The notes under the pieces: generated by a model
Seen by the model: only the letters and a program-made list of their open reading frames with translations
Told to the model about the DNA's origin: nothing
The model's database searches: none
Position numbers and translations under genes: made by a program
Shown here: one piece after another, positions 57,368 to 64,000 of the stretch
Layout of the letters: each line of letters starts with the position of its first letter
Position numbering within the stretch: position 1 is the first letter of the stretch
Assembly: GCF_900149695.1 (NCBI RefSeq)
Contig: NZ_LT703003.1
Location: forward strand, 620,001 to 684,000
Direction: 5' to 3'
DNA length: 64,000 nt
Origin: Anderseniella sp. Alg231-50
GTDB taxonomy: Bacteria; Pseudomonadota; Alphaproteobacteria; Rhizobiales; Aestuariivirgaceae

Positions 57368-58378
57368 TCAGGCCGCAGCCTGGCCCCTGACATATTTCAG
57401 GTATTTCAAGCCGTACTCGTCTTCTGCCGTCATGACGGCTGCGGCTCTTTCATACTCGGCCTGATCAACTGGCGGCTTCAGGATTTCCTCCAGCGGATTC
57501 ATCAACGGGTCGATCATAAGCGCATCGCATCCTGCATCCATGCACAGGCGAATGAAGGCGTCGTTCAGCAGCTTGCGCCGGGGCAGTCCGAAGGAGACGT
57601 TGGACAGGCCTCCAAAAATGCGGACGTCGGGATACTTCTCACGCAGGCCTTTGACCGCATTCAGGAAATGCACGCCGAAGTGCGGCCCTGCCCCGACCGG
57701 GAAGACCAGCGGATCAAGAAACCGGTCGCGCACGGGAACACCCTTTTCATCCATCATTGCCATCAGCTTGGTCAGGTTCGCAATACGCTCATGTTCATCC
57801 TGCGGCATGCCGGAATCACCTGATCCATTGGCGAAAATCAGGGCGCCGGCTTCCTTTCCGATGTCGATGACGACATCGCGGCCAGCTTCCAGGCTGACCG
57901 AATTGATGGCCGGGCGCGACAGCGACATGTCGTAGACTTCCAGACCGGCGCGCAATGTGTCGGGGTCTGAACTGTCGACGGCAAAGGAAACCTCCGGGCA
58001 AATCTTCTGGGCGGTCTTGACGATCCAGCGCATGAATTCGTGGCGCTCTTCCGGGTACACCGACAACTCGTCCACACACAGGTCGATAATGTGGGAACCG
58101 GCATTGACCTGCGCCTTGATGGCCCAGGTGAGAAAATCCATCTCCTGATCCTTGACGCCCTGACGGATATGGCCGATGCGGGCCGAGCGAACCTGCTTTT
58201 CGTCTTCAGGGTACTGTTCCGTGACGTCGAGAAACCCGTCACCGCCATCCAGCGCCGGATAGCGCCAGAAAACCTTGCCGTCCTTCTTCACGATGTTCTT
58301 GGAATCGGCTCGAATGCGACGTGTCGTATTGATGTTCTCACCGATTACAATCGGGTTTTCGTCTTCAAAATTCAGCAT
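57368..58378 (-). CDS. Pterin-binding methyltransferase (methyltetrahydrofolate:corrinoid type)
   Basis: A 336-residue barrel of the dihydropteroate synthase/MeTr superfamily. VIGENINTTRR starts the barrel and SFAVDSSDPDTLRAG, ANGSGDSGMP and GLSNVSFGLPRR (Asn-Val-Ser-Phe-Gly-Leu-Pro) are the family's pterin-site strands. It would move the methyl group from the corrinoid protein to tetrahydrofolate. The ATG at 58378 has GAGG upstream; a longer frame to 58468 is unsupported. It is monocistronic and convergent with the corrinoid operon. Confidence 0.82.
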   Translation of the reverse strand: MLNFEDENPIVIGENINTTRRIRADSKNIVKKDGKVFWRYPALDGGDGFLDVTEQYPEDEKQVRSARIGHIRQGVKDQEMDFLTWAIKAQVNAGSHIIDLCVDELSVYPEERHEFMRWIVKTAQKICPEVSFAVDSSDPDTLRAGLEVYDMSLSRPAINSVSLEAGRDVVIDIGKEAGALIFANGSGDSGMPQDEHERIANLTKLMAMMDEKGVPVRDRFLDPLVFPVGAGPHFGVHFLNAVKGLREKYPDVRIFGGLSNVSFGLPRRKLLNDAFIRLCMDAGCDALMIDPLMNPLEEILKPPVDQAEYERAAAVMTAEDEYGLKYLKYVRGQAAA

Positions 58379-58660
58379 GTTAACCTCGTTGAGCGCAGCG
58401 CAAGCACGTCGCATATCCTGTTGCCCGCACGGGTCACCCAACGAGCTGTGCCGAAACCCTAGCAGCATGTTTCAAGGCCGATCATACCGACTGTGAAGGG
58501 GGGGTATTCGCTGCGTGTGTGACCACCATATGCGTGAGCGTATACGGTTAACCTGTCACCGGCCCTGAGCCTGTCTCCGGTTCCTCGGCCCCGGGCCGGT
58601 CATGCAACGAATTTCGGACACGGGGGGTGAACCGAAACTGAACACCATTGGGAGGTTGCT
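58379..58660. other. Divergent intergenic region before the molybdopterin oxidoreductase
   Basis: About 280 bases serving both flanking genes. An inverted repeat, CCGGCCC at 58559 with GGGCCGG at 58593, could form a hairpin in the leader of the rightward transcript. No AATATAT site and no sigma-54 promoter were seen. Confidence 0.45.
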
Positions 58661-60772
58661 GTGTCAAATCCGGGCGTGAAGTTATCAGACCGCATAGCGA
58701 AAATTAAGGACGCGAAACTCGTCAAGAGTTTCTGCTACTCGTGCCCGTGGAATTGCCCAACCGAGGTTTATGTCCGCGACAACAAGGTCGTTTATGTCAA
58801 AGGCAATGAAGACGCGCCCAACAACATCGGTACCCGTTGCTCGAAGGGCATGGCCAGCTGGTGGATGACGCAGGATCCCGACAGGCTGAAGTACCCGATG
58901 CTGCGCACCAATGCCAAAGGCCAGCACGGCGAGTTCAAGCGCATTTCGTGGGATGAAGCCTTCACCTTCATTGCCGACAAGCTGAAATCAATCGCGGAAA
59001 AACACGGGCCCGAGGCGGTCGCGCTAACCTGCCACCATGATCCCAACACCCAGTTTTACCGCCACCTTCTCGGCGATCTCTACGGCTCGCCGAACATGTA
59101 TACGCACACGTCGGGATGTGAAATGGACCGCCGGTCTGCCTGCCTGACCCTGTTCGGCCACGTATTCCCCATGCACGACTTCGCCAATTCCAAGTACATC
59201 GTGCTTTGGGGCATGAACATGCTCGGCGCCAACCAGGGGTTGTTTGAAAGCCGTGCCGTGCTCGAGGCGAAAAAACGTGGCGCCAAGATTATTGTGATCG
59301 ATCCCTCGTTCACCGAAACCGCGCAAAAGGCAAATGAATGGATCCCGATCAATCCGGGCACCGACGGTGCCATGGCCCTGGCCATGTGCCAGCACATCAT
59401 TGCCAAGGGGTTGCATGACAAGGAGTTCGTCAAAAAATACTGTGAAGGGTTCGACGGGTTCCGCGACCACCTGAAAGACAATGGCTACACCCCGGAGTGG
59501 GCGGCGGAAATTTGTGGCGTCGACGCTGAAACCATAAAGCGCCTGGCGCGTGAGTTTGCCACCACGAAACCCGCCATGTCAGCCATTTTCAAAGGCTCCG
59601 GATATTATACCAATGGCAATGATGCCGGCAGGGCGTGCTATATTCTGGATGCGATTTGCGGCCAGGTGGACGGCCCAGGCAACCTGCACCTGAAAGACTG
59701 GGCGCCGGTCGGCCTGCCACTTGATATTCCGGAAAAGGCCAAGCGCAAGCCCAAAAAAGAGCCGCTGCATGCGGCCATGGGATACCCAATCGCGCCGGAC
59801 CTGCCCAACGCCCAGTTGCCAAAGGCGGTGATCGACGGCGATCCCTATCCGGTCAAGGCGTTGTTCGTGCAGTCCACCAACCCGGTGATGAGCGATCCTG
59901 ATCGCGACAAGATGCTTGAAATGTTCAAGAACCTCGAGCTGGCCGTGGCGTGTGAAGTGCTGATGAGCGAAACCGCCCTTGAATGTGACATCGTGCTGCC
60001 GGAGACGTCGTTTTACGAAATGGCGGAGGTTCGCCAGGGGCTTTGGCTGGGTGCCGAAGCGATCATCTGCCAGCCGGCCATCGAGCCGATCGGTGAATCC
60101 AAACCGCCTTACGAGATTGCCAAGGGGATTGCCCAGAAGATGGGATGGGGTGAACATTTCGCCTTTGAACACTGGGAAGACTGGGCCAAAACCGCCACGG
60201 CCGATTTGCCCGGCGGGCTGGAAAAACTGAAAGAGCTCGGGTTCTGGGCGCAGCCGCCCAAATTCAACAAGCTGCCTGACTGCCTGGCGACCAAGACGGG
60301 CAAGATCGAAATCTTTTCCCATGCCTATGCGGATGCCGGCTTCAATGCCTATCCCGAATACACCGAGCGCAGCGTGCTGCCGGATGACGACTATCCGTTG
60401 CAGGTGACGCATTCAAAACTGTCGATGCACTGCAATATCGTGACGCAGAACAACCCGTTGCTGATGGAAATCTGTCCGGAAAACTGGGTTGAAATCAACG
60501 CCAGCGACGCCGCGAAATACGCCATCGAAGATGACCAGATGGTCGTCATCGAAAGCCCCAAGGACAATATCACCATCCGCGCCAAGGTCGTGCAGGGACT
60601 GGTTCCGGGCGCCGTGTCGATACGGCATGGCCATGGCTTTGGCCATTGGGCAATGGGATCTGTTGCAAAGGGCAAAGGTGCCCATTCCAACAATCTGATG
60701 GAAATTCACACCAACCCGGTAACCGGCGCCAATTGCTACAACGAATGCAAGGTCCGGGTGCGCCCGGCCTGA
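58661..60772 (+). CDS. Cytoplasmic molybdopterin oxidoreductase, PsrA/PhsA/ArrA-like
   Basis: A 703-residue DMSO-reductase-family enzyme. C25, C28, C32 and C60 bind a 4Fe-4S cluster; C153 in THTSGCEMD is the probable molybdenum ligand, as in polysulfide, thiosulfate and arsenate reductases. There is no twin-arginine signal, so it would stay in the cytoplasm, unlike those enzymes. The start is a GTG with GGAGG before it. Its 4Fe-4S partner follows 15 bases later and no membrane subunit is present. The substrate is unknown; an arsenic or sulfur compound is plausible from the neighbours. Confidence 0.8.
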   Translation: MSNPGVKLSDRIAKIKDAKLVKSFCYSCPWNCPTEVYVRDNKVVYVKGNEDAPNNIGTRCSKGMASWWMTQDPDRLKYPMLRTNAKGQHGEFKRISWDEAFTFIADKLKSIAEKHGPEAVALTCHHDPNTQFYRHLLGDLYGSPNMYTHTSGCEMDRRSACLTLFGHVFPMHDFANSKYIVLWGMNMLGANQGLFESRAVLEAKKRGAKIIVIDPSFTETAQKANEWIPINPGTDGAMALAMCQHIIAKGLHDKEFVKKYCEGFDGFRDHLKDNGYTPEWAAEICGVDAETIKRLAREFATTKPAMSAIFKGSGYYTNGNDAGRACYILDAICGQVDGPGNLHLKDWAPVGLPLDIPEKAKRKPKKEPLHAAMGYPIAPDLPNAQLPKAVIDGDPYPVKALFVQSTNPVMSDPDRDKMLEMFKNLELAVACEVLMSETALECDIVLPETSFYEMAEVRQGLWLGAEAIICQPAIEPIGESKPPYEIAKGIAQKMGWGEHFAFEHWEDWAKTATADLPGGLEKLKELGFWAQPPKFNKLPDCLATKTGKIEIFSHAYADAGFNAYPEYTERSVLPDDDYPLQVTHSKLSMHCNIVTQNNPLLMEICPENWVEINASDAAKYAIEDDQMVVIESPKDNITIRAKVVQGLVPGAVSIRHGHGFGHWAMGSVAKGKGAHSNNLMEIHTNPVTGANCYNECKVRVRPA

Positions 60773-60787
60773 ATCAGGAGCTGACAC

Positions 60788-61354
60788 ATGCAACATGGAT
60801 TCTATTTCGCAGCCGAGCTTTGCGTCAAATGTCACGCCTGTGAGATCGCCTGCAAGACCTGGAACGAGGTTGAGGTTGGCCCGAGATGGCGGGAGGTGGT
60901 CAAGGTCGAAACCGGAGAGTTTCCGGATGTCCAGGCAATGAACGTTTCCATGGCCTGCATGCATTGCGGAGATGCACCCTGCCAGACTGCGTGTCCAGTG
61001 GGCGCAATCAGCAAGCGCGGTGAAGACGGCATTGTTCTGGTCGACCCCAGCGTGTGCATTGGTTGCGGTTTCTGTGCCTGGGCCTGCCCGTTCAATGCAC
61101 CACAGCTGACGGCGATGGCCGGCAAGATGGAAAAATGCAATTTCTGCCAGACGCCGGGCAGCGAACGCCCGCACGACATGCCGCGCGCCTGCGAGGAAGT
61201 GTGTCCGACCGGGGCCATCAAGTCAGGATCACTTGCCGAGCTGGCGCAGCAGAACCGCAGGAAGGTTGCCGGAAAACTGGGCGGTAGCCAGGGCATGCAA
61301 GGCTTTCCGGGAGTGGTTGTTGACGGTGCCGACCGTTTCGGCGGGAACAAATGA
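60788..61354 (+). CDS. Four-cluster 4Fe-4S ferredoxin subunit (PsrB/DmsB-like)
   Basis: A 188-residue protein with four cysteine groups: CVKCHACEIAC, CMHCGDAPCQTAC, CIGCGFCAWAC and CNFC...CEEVC, for four 4Fe-4S clusters. It should carry electrons to or from the preceding molybdoenzyme. Its stop overlaps the next start as ATGA. Confidence 0.9.
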   Translation: MQHGFYFAAELCVKCHACEIACKTWNEVEVGPRWREVVKVETGEFPDVQAMNVSMACMHCGDAPCQTACPVGAISKRGEDGIVLVDPSVCIGCGFCAWACPFNAPQLTAMAGKMEKCNFCQTPGSERPHDMPRACEEVCPTGAIKSGSLAELAQQNRRKVAGKLGGSQGMQGFPGVVVDGADRFGGNK

Positions 61355-62043
61355 TCGGACCATTGGCGGCAGTTCATGTCGACTGGACCGGATCGGCCAA
61401 AACCGGGCCGGCACATGCGTTGTATTTCTTCAAGAAGCGCCAGTACATCCGCTGGGATATCGAAAAAGAACAGGTGTGGCCGGACTACCCTATGGAAATT
61501 GCCGAAGGCTGGCCCGGTCTGCAGGATCATTTTCCAGGCTCTGATCTTTGCGGCGCCATCCATGTCCCGGGCTGGCACAACAAGATCTGGTTTTTCTTTC
61601 AGGGCCAGGACAGCGTTGTCGGCTGGGACGTGAAAACCAACAAGGTCGATGAAGCAACAACGCCGGTTGGCACTCTTTTGCCGTGCGCGGCAAGCTCCGG
61701 CGGCCCGTTTGCGCCGATCTATGTGGATCGTGGTGACAGCCAGACCGTCTATGTGTTTCGCGGCGATGAATACACGCGCTTCACCGTTGCGGACGGCGCA
61801 CTGCCAACGAAAAGCGACGACGGATATCCGCGAAAAATCGGGCAAGGCTGGACCGGCGGTCTGACCGTTGCTCCACTGTGCGGTGTCAGCGTGAACTGGC
61901 CCAACAGAAGTTCCGCCCTGAAAAACAACAAGCTGTATTTCTTCCTGGGCGATCTCTACACCCGGTGGGATATCGGCACGCATTCCAACAACTACCGCCT
62001 GGACATTCCCGCCGGGTGGGTTGGCTGGCCTGAGTTTGAATAG
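61351..62043 (+). CDS. Hemopexin-repeat protein
   Basis: A 230-residue protein with four hemopexin-type repeats at about residues 24-36, 79-93, 132-145 and 194-207: ALYFFKKRQYIRWD, KIWFFFQGQDSVVGWD, VYVFRGDEYTRFT and KLYFFLGDLYTRWD. These form a four-bladed propeller with a central tunnel that can bind metals or ligands. There is no signal peptide. It is translationally coupled to the ferredoxin subunit. Its function is unknown, and its place with a molybdoenzyme is unusual. Confidence 0.85.
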   Translation: MIGPLAAVHVDWTGSAKTGPAHALYFFKKRQYIRWDIEKEQVWPDYPMEIAEGWPGLQDHFPGSDLCGAIHVPGWHNKIWFFFQGQDSVVGWDVKTNKVDEATTPVGTLLPCAASSGGPFAPIYVDRGDSQTVYVFRGDEYTRFTVADGALPTKSDDGYPRKIGQGWTGGLTVAPLCGVSVNWPNRSSALKNNKLYFFLGDLYTRWDIGTHSNNYRLDIPAGWVGWPEFE

Positions 62044-62078
62044 ATCCGAACAGACCAGTGGTCACTTGACTCCGCTCG

Positions 62079-62102
62079 ATATCTCGATAACTCTAAAGAT
62101 AT
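62079..62102. promoter_or_regulatory. Possible ArsR operator
   Basis: ATATCT at 62079 and AGATAT at 62097 form an inverted repeat 12 bases apart that overlaps the arsR start codon. Such ATAT-flanked dyads are used by ArsR/SmtB repressors, but the spacing is not typical. Confidence 0.35.
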
Positions 62103-62433
62103 GGAGAAAACGACTGTATTGAATCGACTCGCTGCTCTTTCGCAGGAAACCCGCCTGGACATTCTTAGATATCTGGTGCGCATGGGACCTGATGGTGCAA
62201 TCGCCGGGCGAATTGGCGAGGAGCTTGGGCAAGGATCGGCGACACTGGCCTTTCATCTGAACATCCTGACGGCGGCAGGCCTGCTGATGCGTGAAAAACG
62301 CGGCCGTCAGAACCTGTACCGGGCAAATATCAGCGCGGTTTATGCGCTGAGTGCCTACCTGCTGGAAAATTGCTGTGCCGGGGCGGAAGAGGAATCCGCC
62401 GACACCCCGGCATCATTTGTCAACCAAGCCTGA
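62101..62433 (+). CDS. arsR: ArsR-family repressor with a vicinal Cys pair
   Basis: A 110-residue winged-helix repressor; GSATLAFHLNILTAAGLL is the recognition region. The only cysteines are C91 and C92 in LLENCCAG near the C-terminus. Arsenite-sensing ArsR proteins of the Acidithiobacillus type use three cysteines; proteins with only the vicinal pair have been described as selective for trivalent methylarsenicals. It is followed by arsD and arsA. Confidence 0.85.
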   Translation: MEKTTVLNRLAALSQETRLDILRYLVRMGPDGAIAGRIGEELGQGSATLAFHLNILTAAGLLMREKRGRQNLYRANISAVYALSAYLLENCCAGAEEESADTPASFVNQA

Positions 62434-62451
62434 GAGGAAGGAACCCCCATC

Positions 62452-62814
62452 ATGGCAAATATCAGAGTTTACGACCCCGCCCAGTGCTGTTCGACCGGCG
62501 TTTGCGGCCCCGATGCGGACGAAGCCATTGCACAGTTTTCCAGCGCCCTGGAAAAAGCCCGGAAATCCGGCGTATCCGTAGATCGTTTCACCCTCGGCCA
62601 CCAGCCGGGAGAATATGTAAAGAACACCACTGTGAAATCGCTCCTGGACAGCGAAGGCGTGGATTGCCTGCCGATCGTTTTTGTCGGAGATGAAGTCCTG
62701 TCCAAGGGCGATTATCCCGGGCGGGCGGAGTTGCTTGCGTCGGTTGGCATCAAGGATGACGGCGCACAGGCTGCATCGGACACTGACAAAACCGCCAGCA
62801 GCTGTTGCGGATAG
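62452..62814 (+). CDS. arsD: Arsenic metallochaperone ArsD
   Basis: A 120-residue protein with the canonical C12, C13 and C18 triad (QCCSTGVCG), which holds arsenite and hands it to ArsA, and a C-terminal CC pair. LPIVFVGDEVLSKGDYP is the thioredoxin-like core. It is followed eight bases later by arsA. Confidence 0.93.
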   Translation: MANIRVYDPAQCCSTGVCGPDADEAIAQFSSALEKARKSGVSVDRFTLGHQPGEYVKNTTVKSLLDSEGVDCLPIVFVGDEVLSKGDYPGRAELLASVGIKDDGAQAASDTDKTASSCCG

Positions 62815-62822
62815 GACAAAAC

Positions 62823-64000
62823 ATGACATTCCTGGAAAAAACGACGCCCAACCTGTTCTTCACCGGCAAGGGCGGGGTCGGCAAGACATCGACAAGTTGT
62901 GCGGCAGGCGTCCGCCTGGCCGGTGACGGCAAAAAGGTGCTTCTGGTCTCGACCGATCCGGCATCCAACCTGGAAGAGGTTTTTGACCAGTCGATCGGTG
63001 GCGAGCCGACAGAGATTGCCACAGCGCCTGGCCTTTTCGCCCTGAACGTTGATCCCGAGGCCGCTGCTGAAGCTTATCGCGAAAAACTGATCGGGCCGTA
63101 TCGCGGCATCCTGCCTGAAACTGCAATTGCTGCGATGGAAGAGCAGATGGCGGGGGCCTGCACAGTTGAAATCGCGGCCTTCAATGAATTCGCCCGCCTG
63201 CTTGGGGATCCGGACGCGATTGCCGGATTTGACCACGTCATTTTCGACACGGCGCCAACCGGGCATACGCTGCGCCTGCTGACCCTGCCGACGGCATGGT
63301 CGGGGTTCATTGAAAATGCCAGCGCGGGCACGTCCTGCCTCGGTCCGCTGCAGGGTCTGGTTGAACAGCGCGACCTGTACGCATCGACGGTTGATGCATT
63401 GTCGGATTCAGCCAAGACAACTGTGGTCCTGGTTTCACGCCCGGAACAGTCGGCGCTGGCGGAAGCGGCTCGGACCGCAGAAGAGTTTCTGGATCTCGAC
63501 ATCACCAATCAGCAACTCGTGGTGAACGGGGTGTTCAAGGCAAATGACAGGTCTGATGCAATTGCGGTCGGCCTTGAGGCACGGGGCCAGGAGGCCCTTG
63601 AATCCGTTCCGGACGCCCTGGCCAAACTGCCTCGCATCGATCTGCCGCTGCGTCCGCGCCAGGTTGTGGGCATGGAGGCATTGAAAGCCTTCTTCATCCC
63701 CGAATTCGAGCTGCCTGAGATTGCAGCGCAAGCCCCCGACATTGGCGGCTGGTCGAGCTTCGACGAGCTCGTAGACAAGCTTGATGGCGACGGTGGGGTC
63801 ATCATGACGATGGGCAAGGGCGGTGTTGGAAAAACGACCATCGCAGCAGAGATCGCCCGGGAGCTGGCCAATCGCGGGCGCAAGGTATTGCTGACCACGA
63901 CCGATCCGGCAGCCCATGTTGCGGACGCTGCCGGCGATGTACCGGCAAACCTCAAGGTGTCGCGTATTGATCCCGAAGAGGAGGTGGCCAATTACCGTGA
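62823..64000 (+). CDS. arsA: Arsenite-transporting ATPase ArsA (3' end beyond window)
   Basis: At least 392 residues are visible. The first P-loop is TGKGGVGKTST near residue 14 and the second GKGGVGKTT starts near residue 330; DTAPTGHTLRLL is the signal-transduction motif. C113 and C172 match the arsenite ligands of the E. coli protein. The two-domain form is typical of ArsA. It drives efflux through ArsB or Acr3, which must lie outside the window. Confidence 0.93.
   Translation, partial: MTFLEKTTPNLFFTGKGGVGKTSTSCAAGVRLAGDGKKVLLVSTDPASNLEEVFDQSIGGEPTEIATAPGLFALNVDPEAAAEAYREKLIGPYRGILPETAIAAMEEQMAGACTVEIAAFNEFARLLGDPDAIAGFDHVIFDTAPTGHTLRLLTLPTAWSGFIENASAGTSCLGPLQGLVEQRDLYASTVDALSDSAKTTVVLVSRPEQSALAEAARTAEEFLDLDITNQQLVVNGVFKANDRSDAIAVGLEARGQEALESVPDALAKLPRIDLPLRPRQVVGMEALKAFFIPEFELPEIAAQAPDIGGWSSFDELVDKLDGDGGVIMTMGKGGVGKTTIAAEIARELANRGRKVLLTTTDPAAHVADAAGDVPANLKVSRIDPEEEVANYR

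Overview
The window is GC-rich chromosomal DNA from an alphaproteobacterium, most likely Hyphomicrobiales/Rhizobiales-like and possibly marine or aquatic. Support for this is the order aroA-cmk-rpsA-sppA-ihfB-lapA-pyrF-trpFBA-accD-folC, the alpha-type AddAB helicase-nuclease, the TsaE-AmgK fusion next to MurU, and the CxxC-start TIGR02300-type acidic protein. No insertion sequences, phage genes or CRISPR arrays were seen.

Layout. (1) 1-9240, plus strand: a chain of genes with ATGA overlaps (tsaE-amgK, murU, addB, addA), then trxA. (2) 9311-21157, minus strand: housekeeping block for folate, fatty acid, tryptophan, pyrimidine and shikimate synthesis plus S1, IHF-beta, SppA and CMP kinase. Three 55-bp tandem repeats sit between rpsA and sppA. 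(3) 21357-22040: TIGR02300 protein and tRNA-Ala(GGC) with a clear terminator. (4) 22093-42054: an alginate-type exopolysaccharide locus (algD, algI, AlgK-like, AlgJ-like, alg8, alg44, algA, a eukaryotic-type phosphomannomutase), an RTX/DUF4114 secreted protein and one unrecognised secreted enzyme. It ends in a hybrid histidine kinase with a periplasmic CxxCH haem motif and an NtrC-family regulator. Four sigma-54 promoters lie in this locus with palindromic TTTTCGA-like sites upstream, so the regulator and its regulon appear to be seen together.

(5) 42308-64000: the most unusual region. A divergent AT-rich promoter at about 50461-50537 separates two operons. To the left are a methyltransferase, a hypothetical protein, a MetF-like reductase, the Rieske and molybdopterin subunits of an arsenite oxidase (AioB, AioA), a pentapeptide-repeat protein, an aquaglyceroporin and a betaine-homocysteine-type methyltransferase. 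To the right are a 'virulence factor' family small protein, a free-standing MetH-activation-like protein, a UroD-type corrinoid methyltransferase, its corrinoid protein, a RACo-type reactivator, a CobW GTPase, a GntR regulator and a small zinc-ribbon protein. Beyond them are a pterin-binding methyltransferase, a cytoplasmic molybdopterin/4Fe-4S oxidoreductase pair coupled to a hemopexin-repeat protein, and arsR-arsD-arsA (cut by the right edge).

Working model (inference): the right-hand region takes a methyl group from an unknown methylated compound through a corrinoid protein to tetrahydrofolate, and handles arsenic at the same time. Methylated arsenicals would explain both halves, and the ArsR here has only a vicinal Cys pair, like repressors selective for trivalent methylarsenicals. 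The substrate cannot be proved from sequence alone.
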